Source: Flavobacteriales bacterium
Lineage (GTDB): Bacteria; Bacteroidota; Bacteroidia; Flavobacteriales_D; Crocinitomicaceae
DNA length: 5,063 bases
Direction of reading: 5' to 3'
Assembly: GCA_947462695.1 (NCBI GenBank)
Contig: CANHQC010000173.1
Location: 1 to 5,063, forward strand
The notes beneath the pieces are model-generated. The model was not told where the DNA came from. It did not search any database and worked only from the letters and a program-made list of their open reading frames with translations. Position 1 is the first letter of the stretch, and every line of letters starts with the position of its first letter. Made by a program: the position numbers and the translations under genes. This document shows, one piece after another, positions 1-5,063 of the stretch.

Positions 1-578
1 CGATCGAAAAGATTAACAGTTTAGTTCAAGGCAATCATCAAGGTGTTGTCGCAGATATCTCTCCAGTTGAGTATGGGCAAATAGAACCGTTTGTTGAGGA
101 ACTTTTAGAGAAAAATGAGAAACCATTTATTCTTGTTCTCGATCGCATAACTGATGTGCGAAACTTTGGCGCAATTGCGCGAACGGCCGCTTGTCAAGGG
201 GTTGATGCTATTCTTATTCCAGATAAAGGGTCTGCACTGATTACTCCTGATGCCATTAAAACTTCGGCAGGAGCATTACATCATTTACCTGTTTGCAAAA
301 CAAAAAGCCTCAAAGATTCGCTTTTTTATTTACAGCAATGCGGATTGCGTGTTGTTGCCTGTACCGAAAAAGGAGCAATACCGCTTTATGAAACCAATTT
401 ACGCGGTTCAGTGGCTGTAATTTTGGGTTCTGAAGAAAATGGAATAACACAAGATCTCATAAACCTTGCTGATGTTCGCGCTAAAATTCCAATGTTTGGA
501 GACATTAGTTCCTTAAATGTAGGTGTTGCAGCAGGTATGGTTCTTTATGAAAAAACACGCCAAGAGTTATACGGTTAA
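1..578 (+). CDS. rlmB: 23S rRNA 2'-O-ribose methyltransferase, TrmH/SpoU family, RlmB type (3' part; start lies left of window)
   Basis: The reading frame is open from position 3 and 191 codons are visible before the TAA at 576-578, so roughly the first 50-60 residues of a usual ~245-residue protein are missing. A GTG at 156 is not the real start because it falls inside conserved motif 1. The visible part opens with NHQGVVA (visible residues 11-17), typical of the link between the L30e-like substrate-binding domain and the catalytic domain. The three SPOUT knot motifs follow: motif 1 around 51-62 (RNFGAIARTA, with N54 and R60), motif 2 around 139-148 (ILGSEENGI), and motif 3 around 161-180 (IPMFG then SLNVGVAAGM). 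Together they form the trefoil-knot S-adenosylmethionine site. Family members methylate the 2'-hydroxyl of a guanosine in 23S rRNA (G2251 in E. coli RlmB). TrmH-family assignment is nearly certain. The RlmB subtype is likely from the HQGVVA motif, but the exact rRNA target is inferred. The stop overlaps the next start in TAATG. Confidence 0.93.
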   Translation, partial: IEKINSLVQGNHQGVVADISPVEYGQIEPFVEELLEKNEKPFILVLDRITDVRNFGAIARTAACQGVDAILIPDKGSALITPDAIKTSAGALHHLPVCKTKSLKDSLFYLQQCGLRVVACTEKGAIPLYETNLRGSVAVILGSEENGITQDLINLADVRAKIPMFGDISSLNVGVAAGMVLYEKTRQELYG

Positions 579-2356
579 TGAGGCTCGCCAAAAAACATGG
601 CTATTTTCTAATACTCCTACTACTAGGATTAATCACAAGGGTTGTATTCCTTTCTTACCATGGTTTATCGAACGATGAATTGAGTGCATGGTACAGAACT
701 GGATTTTCTTCATGGGATGATTTTTGGTATTTCGGGGTGACGCACGGCGATATGCATCCTGTTTTCTATCAAGCATTGCTTTGGTGTTGGGTGCGCTTGT
801 TTGGAGATGCTGATTGGATTATTCGTGTTCCAAGTCTCTTTTTCTACATGGGAAATATGTTCCTAATCTACGGGATATGCAGAAAGTACTTTTCCGAAAA
901 AGCGGCGTATTTACCTCTGCTCATTTACATCGGATCTTCGTTCCTCATTATTCATACAACATTAGCCAGACCATATAATTCAGGTAGTTTTTTTATTCTG
1001 TTCAGTTTTTTGGCCATTTTGGAATTGAATGAAAAAAAGGACCGTTCTTGGAAATGGATTTTCTTTCTTTCACTTGGTCTTTCCGGTGCAATGCTCTCCC
1101 ATTACTTTGCATTTTTGACGGCTGGTGTGCTCGGTTTGTTAGGTCTTATAATCCTCAATTCAAAAAAGCGGTGGGACGTTGTCATTGCAGGTGCGTTGGC
1201 CTGTGTGTACTTTTTACCGCACCTTTCTGTTACTTGGCATCAATTGAACCGCGGAGGATTACAATGGTTAGCAGCGCCTTCATGGAATTGGTTAATGGAT
1301 GTAGGTGTTCAATTAGTTAACAATTCTGTATGGTTAGCACTGCTATTTTTAAGTGTTATCGTCTATTCATTGATCAATAAAAGGATAAAAAGTTCTCACC
1401 CGATTGCATTCAGAATGGCCTGGTTAATTGTTTTGTTGACCTTAGTGTTTGGGTATTTAATTTCGTACCTGTTAACTCCTGTTCTTCGAGAGCTCGTGGT
1501 GTTGTTTATCTTACCTTTTCTGCTGATAGTTTTAGGACACCAGATTCAACTGAGTAAAACGGTCACTATTCTCGGCGTTTTTGTGTTGTTGCTGCATTCG
1601 TTTATGTTTGATTCTGTGCTAAAGTTTCATCATTTTGGTGATTTCAAGTTTTTAGCAGCAGATATAAATAAAATTCACGATAAAACAGGTTTTTCTTCCA
1701 TTACTCATGCAACCAATACCAATAACGCAGCCTACCTGAATTACTATTTGAAAAATGATGTGAAAGAAGACATCAAGAACTGGGATGAGCCTGAAGCTGT
1801 TAACAAATTGTTCGCACGCGTTCAAAGGATTAAAACACCCTATTTTTTATATGCATTAAACAATGCGTATCATTCTGAGCAATTTATAGCGGTAATTCGG
1901 TCGCGTTACCCTGTGGTATTGAAAGATGCCTCATTTGGGAATAGTCGCTATGTGTTTTTTAAAAATTCAGATAAGCAACTTAAACCGAAAACGGTTCAAC
2001 AAACGCACGTATCTGAAGAAGAGTTCTTAGCCACTTTTACATGGCCTGTCAGTAAATTTAATAGCGAAAGTTCAGTGTTTATAACTAACCATTCGATTAT
2101 TGAGGGTAATGAACCTGTCTATGGTGTTGTGACGATTGAACGTGATGGAAAACAACTATTAAATGGCAATTCTCCAGTGCTTTATCAAAGCTTTGATGCC
2201 AATCAACAATTCAAAGGAAATAAAGACGTGGGTACTGCGTACTTAGGGTTTAAACTACCGTCGGCATGCCTTCCCACAGATAGCATCAAATGTTACCTTT
2301 GGAATCCAGCTCAATTGAAGGTGAGACCCGGTAAATGGACTATAGGATATCGCTAA
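578..2356 (+). CDS. GT-C membrane glycosyltransferase (family 39/ArnT/PMT-like) with soluble C-terminal extension
   Basis: This 592-residue integral membrane protein has about 11 predicted hydrophobic segments between residues 8 and 345, then a soluble tail of about 245 residues. GT-C hallmarks are visible: an acidic DE pair in the first external loop (D33-E34, in LSNDELSAW); a D-x-HP motif (D58, H60, P61) before a helix ending in RLFG; IRVPSLFF at 82-89; ARPY at 130-133; HYF at 175-177; and a late P-x-x-R-E-x9-P motif (P301, R304, P313). Such enzymes move a sugar from a polyprenyl-phosphate carrier to a lipid, glycan or protein on the outer face of the inner membrane, with the acidic loop residue as catalytic base. 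The donor and acceptor cannot be read from the sequence. The tail has a mixed part (about 350-480) and a beta-rich part (about 485-592) with two cysteines (C564, C572). The ATG at 578 overlaps the rlmB stop and has no Shine-Dalgarno sequence, suggesting translational coupling. Its stop overlaps the convergent nucleotidase gene. Confidence 0.88.
   Translation: MRLAKKHGYFLILLLLGLITRVVFLSYHGLSNDELSAWYRTGFSSWDDFWYFGVTHGDMHPVFYQALLWCWVRLFGDADWIIRVPSLFFYMGNMFLIYGICRKYFSEKAAYLPLLIYIGSSFLIIHTTLARPYNSGSFFILFSFLAILELNEKKDRSWKWIFFLSLGLSGAMLSHYFAFLTAGVLGLLGLIILNSKKRWDVVIAGALACVYFLPHLSVTWHQLNRGGLQWLAAPSWNWLMDVGVQLVNNSVWLALLFLSVIVYSLINKRIKSSHPIAFRMAWLIVLLTLVFGYLISYLLTPVLRELVVLFILPFLLIVLGHQIQLSKTVTILGVFVLLLHSFMFDSVLKFHHFGDFKFLAADINKIHDKTGFSSITHATNTNNAAYLNYYLKNDVKEDIKNWDEPEAVNKLFARVQRIKTPYFLYALNNAYHSEQFIAVIRSRYPVVLKDASFGNSRYVFFKNSDKQLKPKTVQQTHVSEEEFLATFTWPVSKFNSESSVFITNHSIIEGNEPVYGVVTIERDGKQLLNGNSPVLYQSFDANQQFKGNKDVGTAYLGFKLPSACLPTDSIKCYLWNPAQLKVRPGKWTIGYR
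2353..2356. other. Convergent stop-codon overlap (CTAA)
   Basis: The plus-strand glycosyltransferase stop TAA occupies 2354-2356 and the minus-strand nucleotidase stop TAG occupies 2355-2353, so the two convergent genes share four bases. There is no intergenic space for a terminator, and I see no GC-rich hairpin followed by a T run on either strand within the next ~60 bases. Each transcript therefore probably enters the other gene as antisense before ending. Confidence 0.9.
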
Positions 2357-3057
2357 ATTGTCCTGAGTATCCAAGGTAAAATTTCTGGAAGTTCAGTCAA
2401 TGAACGAATTCTTCCGCGATCTTCATCAGGGAATTGATGAGCGGGATCAAAATGTATTCCATGCATTCCTACGCGATGTGCTCCTGCCACGTCAATCTCG
2501 TAATCATCACCGATCATTACCGATTGGTGGGGATGTGCATTGGCAGATTTTAACGCATAATGAAAAATACGTTCGTCAGGTTTGTTAACACCCACATCCT
2601 CCGAACATAAAATGACATCAAAAAAATGGTGAAGTTGGCTGTTTTCAAGTTTGACAAACTGTACTTCTTTGAATCCATTGGTAATTATATGCATATTGTA
2701 CCCATCATGTTGAAGTTCACGAAGTGTTTCAATTGCTCCGGGAAACAATGATGTTTGACGCGGTGAAACCTCTACATAACCATCACTCATCTGCTGTATG
2801 GTATCAGGGTCATGAACATTAAAGTTGTTAAGCGTTTTTTCAAAACGTAAATTACGCAGCACTTCTTTGGTCAGTTTTCCCAAACCGTATTCCTTCCAAA
2901 GCAATGAATTCGTTTGTTTGTAATCTTCATGAAATTCATCAAACGAAGTAATTTGTTCCTGTAAACCTAACTCATCGAATAGCTGCCGTAATGCGAGTTC
3001 AGAGTTTTTGTCGAAATCCCACAATGTCCGATCTAAGTCAAAAAAAAGATGCCTCAT
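2353..3057 (-). CDS. yjjG: YjjG-family HAD pyrimidine nucleotidase (5'-nucleotidase)
   Basis: This 234-residue protein belongs to the haloacid dehalogenase superfamily, subfamily I. Motif I is FFDLDRTLWDF near the N-terminus (nucleophile D7, acid/base D9, T11). A helical C1-type cap follows (about 15-100). Motif II is IITNG (T126), motif III contains K159 in VGVNKP, and motif IV is IGDDYEIDVAGA with D184 and D189 for magnesium. DLDRTLWDF and ITNGFKEVQ are characteristic of the YjjG/YfnB group. E. coli YjjG dephosphorylates UMP, dUMP and dTMP and protects cells from non-canonical pyrimidine nucleotides; that activity is inferred here. The length fits the family (about 225-235). It is the last gene of the upp operon: its ATG shares one base with the stop of the membrane-protein gene (TAATG on the minus strand), with no Shine-Dalgarno sequence, so coupling is likely. 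A close alternative is a generic HAD-IA phosphatase, but the co-transcribed upp favours a pyrimidine substrate. Confidence 0.9.
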   Translation of the reverse strand: MRHLFFDLDRTLWDFDKNSELALRQLFDELGLQEQITSFDEFHEDYKQTNSLLWKEYGLGKLTKEVLRNLRFEKTLNNFNVHDPDTIQQMSDGYVEVSPRQTSLFPGAIETLRELQHDGYNMHIITNGFKEVQFVKLENSQLHHFFDVILCSEDVGVNKPDERIFHYALKSANAHPHQSVMIGDDYEIDVAGAHRVGMHGIHFDPAHQFPDEDRGRIRSLTELPEILPWILRTI

Positions 3058-3524
3058 TATAAAAGTACATGAAGGTAAGCAAGGGCACTTGTAATAAATG
3101 CATTAATGGCCATGCCTAAAATGATCAATGGAAAGGTCTTTTTTAGTTTGCCATAGAACTTGGCGACGATAATACTTCCGACTGGAACAGACAAAAGGAA
3201 AGGTCCCCAAAAACATAAGCCATAGATACCCAATTTATGTTTAAGCTTGATGATTAACCGATTCGTTCTAGAGAATTTCTTTTTCTTTTTTAATTCAATG
3301 CCTTGCTCCCTTGCAATGCGCTCTTTTTCAGCTCTTTTTCGATGAGCGTATGAGATAAAAAATTCGCTCGCAAAATAAAAGAGTGCTGAACCGAATGTTC
3401 CTCCAGCGACAGAAGCGATGTAGGTTTCCCAGAATGGTAAGCCAAGTCCACTGCCTGTGAAAGGTGCAAACATGAATTTAAATGTTGAAAGAAAAAATAC
3501 AGTCCCAATAAATCCCCACTCCAT
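3057..3524 (-). CDS. Small four-helix integral membrane protein, possibly DedA/SNARE-associated-like; function unknown
   Basis: I do not firmly recognise this 155-residue protein. It has hydrophobic segments at about 4-20, 33-57, 100-122 and 131-154. A strongly basic stretch lies between the second and third (about 61-98), including five lysines in a row at 79-83; by the positive-inside rule this loop should be cytoplasmic, leaving both termini inside. Glycine-rich patterns (GSGLGLPFW at 24-32, AGGTFGSALFY at 40-50) and a later FWGPFLLSVPVGSIIVAKFYGK (104-125, split here by helix 3) resemble DedA/YqaA or small-multidrug-export-like proteins, where a G/P-rich re-entrant segment precedes a helix. 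That family link is tentative. The gene starts nine bases after the upp stop. The bases GAGG sit only two bases before the ATG, too close for a classical ribosome site. The upp TAA is in the same frame four codons upstream, so no earlier start is possible. Its stop overlaps the yjjG-like start, which supports it as a genuine operon member. Confidence 0.82.
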   Translation of the reverse strand: MEWGFIGTVFFLSTFKFMFAPFTGSGLGLPFWETYIASVAGGTFGSALFYFASEFFISYAHRKRAEKERIAREQGIELKKKKKFSRTNRLIIKLKHKLGIYGLCFWGPFLLSVPVGSIIVAKFYGKLKKTFPLIILGMAINAFITSALAYLHVLL

Positions 3525-3533
3525 TACCTCAGA

Positions 3534-4181
3534 TTAACATTTTTCACCATAAGCTAAATCTCCTGCATCTCCTAATCCTGGTACAATGTAGGATTGAGCC
3601 GTCAGTTCTTTATCGATTGCTCCAACCCAAAACTCTGTAGTTTCAGGAAGATGACGCTTGACAAATTCAAGCGCGTCCGGAGTAGCAATGGCCGATGCTA
3701 TGATTATTTTAGATGGTGTGCCTTGTCGTAGTAACGCCTTGTAAACCATGACCATTGAATTTCCTGTAGCAAGCATAGGATCACTGATGATAACGATCCG
3801 TTTGTCTAATTTTGGTGACGCCAAGTATTCCACATGTATTTCAAAATCTTCATGAGAGGTGTGTTTTCGATAGGCAGAAACAAATGCACTTTCCGCTCGA
3901 TCGAAATAATTGAGCATCCCATTGTGCATGGCTAAACCTGCGCGAAGTATGGTCGCTAATACAGGTTGTTCAATTAACTCATCCACTTCAGCAATACCAA
4001 GTGGTGTCGTTACTTCTCTTTTCGTGTAATTAAGTGTTTTGGAAATTTCGTAGGCCATTATTTCGGACATACGCTCCATATTTTTTCTGAATCGAATGGG
4101 ATCTTTTTGAATCTCGAGATCCCGTATTTCACTTAAAAATCTCGAAAACAATGAAGGTTGATTGGATAAATTATGCACCAT
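3534..4181 (-). CDS. upp: Uracil phosphoribosyltransferase
   Basis: This cytoplasmic enzyme converts uracil and PRPP to UMP and pyrophosphate in pyrimidine salvage. The 215-residue length is close to the usual ~208. The PRPP-binding loop is VIISDPMLATGNS (about 130-142), matching the family DPMLATGGS signature with N in place of the second G. The uracil-recognition segment near the C-terminus is YIVPGLGDAGD (198-208). The RAGLAMHNGML segment (80-90) matches the conserved RAG-x-x-M region after the central strand. The first 50 residues, with FLSEIRD and MSEIMAYEISKTL, are the dimer-forming hood helices and resemble those of Bacteroidota homologues. The start at 4181 gives the expected N-terminus; no Shine-Dalgarno sequence precedes it, as is normal in this phylum. 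It is the first gene of a three-gene minus-strand operon with a membrane protein and a YjjG-like nucleotidase, and diverges from an ABC exporter. The family identification is secure. Confidence 0.97.
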   Translation of the reverse strand: MVHNLSNQPSLFSRFLSEIRDLEIQKDPIRFRKNMERMSEIMAYEISKTLNYTKREVTTPLGIAEVDELIEQPVLATILRAGLAMHNGMLNYFDRAESAFVSAYRKHTSHEDFEIHVEYLASPKLDKRIVIISDPMLATGNSMVMVYKALLRQGTPSKIIIASAIATPDALEFVKRHLPETTEFWVGAIDKELTAQSYIVPGLGDAGDLAYGEKC

Positions 4182-4197
4182 AACGAAGGCTTTTTGA

Positions 4198-4205
4198 TAA
4201 AGTTA
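4198..4205 (-). promoter_or_regulatory. Weak candidate -7 box for upp
   Basis: On the minus strand these bases read TAACTTTA, seven of eight positions of the Bacteroidota TAnnTTTG box. Transcription would begin around 4190-4194, giving a leader of roughly ten bases before the upp ATG. I find no TTG at the usual 17-23 base distance upstream, so this is only a weak candidate. Confidence 0.22.
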
Positions 4206-4267
4206 GTTGTTTTCTTAAACATTACCGATGTGCTGTATGTAATTACTTTAATTAATGAGTTGAATTG

Positions 4268-4280
4268 CACCTTTTCACCT
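4268..4280 (+). repeat. CACCT direct repeat in the divergent promoter region
   Basis: The pentamer CACCT occurs at 4268-4272 and again at 4276-4280, and an inverted AGGT follows at 4289-4292, overlapping the candidate -7 box of the ABC gene. On the minus strand this reads as an AGGTG tandem. The placement between -35 and -10 of the plus-strand promoter would suit an operator, but the units are very short and could be chance. Confidence 0.2.
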
Positions 4281-4291
4281 GTAATTTTAGG

Positions 4292-4299
4292 TAAATTTG
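4292..4299 (+). promoter_or_regulatory. Candidate Bacteroidota -7 box for the ABC exporter gene
   Basis: The bases read TAAATTTG, a full match to the Bacteroidota consensus TAnnTTTG recognised by the phylum's primary sigma factor. The nearest upstream TTG candidates are at 4265-4267 (24-base spacer, slightly long) and 4260-4262. A start point a few bases downstream would fall at or within a few bases of the ATG at 4306, giving a leaderless or nearly leaderless mRNA. The box match is seen directly; its use is inferred. Confidence 0.45.
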
Positions 4300-4305
4300 C
4301 ACGGA

Positions 4306-5063
4306 ATGTCTGAAAAAGCATCGATAAATTTTAGCGTCTTTAGACGCTTGTTAAAACACGTTACTCCGTACAAAAAGTTGTTCGCAGGTGCTGTTGTTTG
4401 TACGCTTTTGTTGGCCATTATCGGACCTTCAAGGCCCGTGATTATTGGTCAAATGGTTGACCGTTTCATCGTAAAAGATCAAAACAAGGAAGCCCTGCTT
4501 TTATGGACATTTGGTGTTATCGTACTTTTAGTATTGGAAGGACTCATCCAATTTATAAATTCATATTTGTCCAATTTGTTAGCTCAGTCTGTCATAAGAG
4601 ACATTAGAAAGCAAATATTTGGGCATTTGTTATCATTCAGGACCAGGTATTTTGACAAAACTCCCTTGGGTGCCTTGGTTACCCGAGTAGTTTCGGATCT
4701 AGAGGCAATTACAGAGGTTTTTTCATCCGGTTTAATGGATATTGCGGGAGATTTACTCGCGTTGATAACGATTCTTGTATTGATGTTTTCAATGAATTGG
4801 GAACTATCGATTATGACCATAATTCCAATTCCACTGCTCATTTTTGCGACACGCATTTTTGCCAGAGCCATGCGGAATTCTTTTCAGCAAGAGCGATTGC
4901 AAGTTACACGCTTGAACACATTTGTACAAGAGCGATTAACCGGGATGTCAATTGTTCAGCTATTTAATCGACAGGAAAAGGAATTTGAACATTTTTCAGA
5001 AATCAACAAAGCGCATCGGCAAGCTCATGTGAACGCCGTTTGGGCGAACTCCATATTTTTTCC
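4306..5063 (+). CDS. ABC exporter, fused permease/ATPase of MsbA/MdlB type (5' part; continues past right edge)
   Basis: An open frame of 252 codons starts at the ATG at 4306 and is still open at the window end. An in-frame TAG at 4288-4290 limits the start to this region, and no other ATG is near. The visible part is the type I exporter transmembrane domain: hydrophobic segments at about 24-47, 66-86, 146-166 and 168-186, with a fifth beginning near 245. Conserved family sequences include the PSRPVIIGQMVD segment after helix 1 (41-52), the coupling-helix region FDKTPLGALVTRVVSDLEAI (116-135), and ERLTGMSIVQLFNRQEKE (209-226). The ATPase half with Walker A, signature and Walker B motifs must lie to the right, since these proteins are usually about 580-600 residues. 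Such homodimeric or heterodimeric pumps export lipids, drugs or peptides across the inner membrane; the substrate cannot be told from this part. It diverges from upp with no evident functional link. Confidence 0.93.
   Translation, partial: MSEKASINFSVFRRLLKHVTPYKKLFAGAVVCTLLLAIIGPSRPVIIGQMVDRFIVKDQNKEALLLWTFGVIVLLVLEGLIQFINSYLSNLLAQSVIRDIRKQIFGHLLSFRTRYFDKTPLGALVTRVVSDLEAITEVFSSGLMDIAGDLLALITILVLMFSMNWELSIMTIIPIPLLIFATRIFARAMRNSFQQERLQVTRLNTFVQERLTGMSIVQLFNRQEKEFEHFSEINKAHRQAHVNAVWANSIFF

Larger units (their letters stand above)
4182..4305. promoter_or_regulatory. Divergent promoter region between upp and the ABC exporter gene
   Basis: This 124-base AT-rich gap separates the upp start (minus) from the ABC exporter start (plus) and must hold the promoters of both. 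On the plus side there is a clear TAnnTTTG-type box right before the ABC start, and on the minus side a weaker one near the upp start (each listed separately). A short CACCT direct repeat lies between them at 4268-4280. I see no uracil or PyrR-type leader, attenuator hairpin or riboswitch ahead of upp. Confidence 0.7.

Noticed and set aside
156..158. GTG as a start for a short methyltransferase
   Set aside because: The same frame is open back to position 3 and encodes the HQGVVA region and the start of motif 1, so the real start is left of the window.
1048..1320. 90-codon plus-strand open frame
   Set aside because: It lies entirely within the glycosyltransferase gene in another frame. The product is cysteine- and arginine-rich with no coherent pattern, while the main frame carries family motifs.
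2343..2365. Hairpin centred on the convergent stop overlap as a terminator
   Set aside because: The stem is about 7 pairs on the plus strand with two G-U pairs and a 9-base loop, has mismatches on the minus strand, and no T run follows on either side.
2400..2588. 62-codon plus-strand open frame
   Set aside because: It is opposite the 3' part of the yjjG-like gene, where HAD motifs III and IV are encoded on the minus strand; it is a shadow frame.
3290..3508. 72-codon minus-strand open frame
   Set aside because: It overlaps the small membrane protein in another frame. The larger frame has clear membrane helices and tight operon junctions on both sides.
4133..4321. 62-codon minus-strand open frame spanning the upp promoter
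   Set aside because: It covers the upp start and the intergenic gap and begins inside the divergent ABC gene. The product looks like translated AT-rich promoter DNA.
4584..4871. 95-codon minus-strand open frame
   Set aside because: It is antisense to the conserved transmembrane domain of the ABC exporter, which is open on the plus strand and runs off the window.
4888..4937. 11-base direct repeat CAAGAGCGATT (4888-4898 and 4927-4937)
   Set aside because: It is within the ABC exporter coding sequence, in frame, encoding QERL twice 13 codons apart in a helical region; most simply coincidental codon reuse.

Overview
The window looks like ordinary chromosomal DNA from a Bacteroidota bacterium, most likely a Flavobacteriia-like lineage. 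The evidence is moderately AT-rich sequence, tightly packed genes, almost no Shine-Dalgarno sequences before starts, one good match to the Bacteroidota -7 box (TAnnTTTG), and protein types common in that phylum: a YjjG-type HAD nucleotidase, a 215-residue uracil phosphoribosyltransferase, and a GT-C glycosyltransferase with a long soluble tail. The taxonomic call is inferred from style and protein character, not from a search.

The layout has three blocks. (1) Positions 1-2356, plus strand: the 3' part of a TrmH/SpoU-family 23S rRNA 2'-O-ribose methyltransferase (RlmB type), coupled by a one-base TAATG overlap to a 592-residue GT-C (family 39/ArnT-like) membrane glycosyltransferase. (2) Positions 2353-4181, minus strand: an apparent operon read right to left, made of uracil phosphoribosyltransferase (upp), a 155-residue four-helix membrane protein of uncertain family (possibly DedA/SNARE-associated-like), and a YjjG-like HAD pyrimidine nucleotidase. 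The last two are again joined by TAATG. This operon converges on block 1, and the two terminal genes share four bases at their stop codons. (3) Positions 4306-5063, plus strand: the first 252 codons of an MsbA/MdlB-type ABC exporter that runs off the right edge, diverging from upp across a 124-base promoter region.

Functionally, upp makes UMP from uracil and PRPP, while YjjG-type enzymes dephosphorylate UMP, dUMP, dTMP and non-canonical analogues. Salvage and clean-up of pyrimidine nucleotides are therefore placed in one transcript, with a membrane protein between them whose role is open. The other genes (rRNA modification, sugar transfer to a lipid or cell-envelope acceptor, export) have no obvious link to that pair. 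I see no RNA gene, mobile element, CRISPR array, phage gene or clear intrinsic terminator. Nothing here amounts to a convincing new system. The most checkable points are the upp/membrane protein/yjjG grouping, the near-leaderless promoter of the ABC gene, the absence of room for a terminator at the convergent junction, and the glycosyltransferase's soluble tail.
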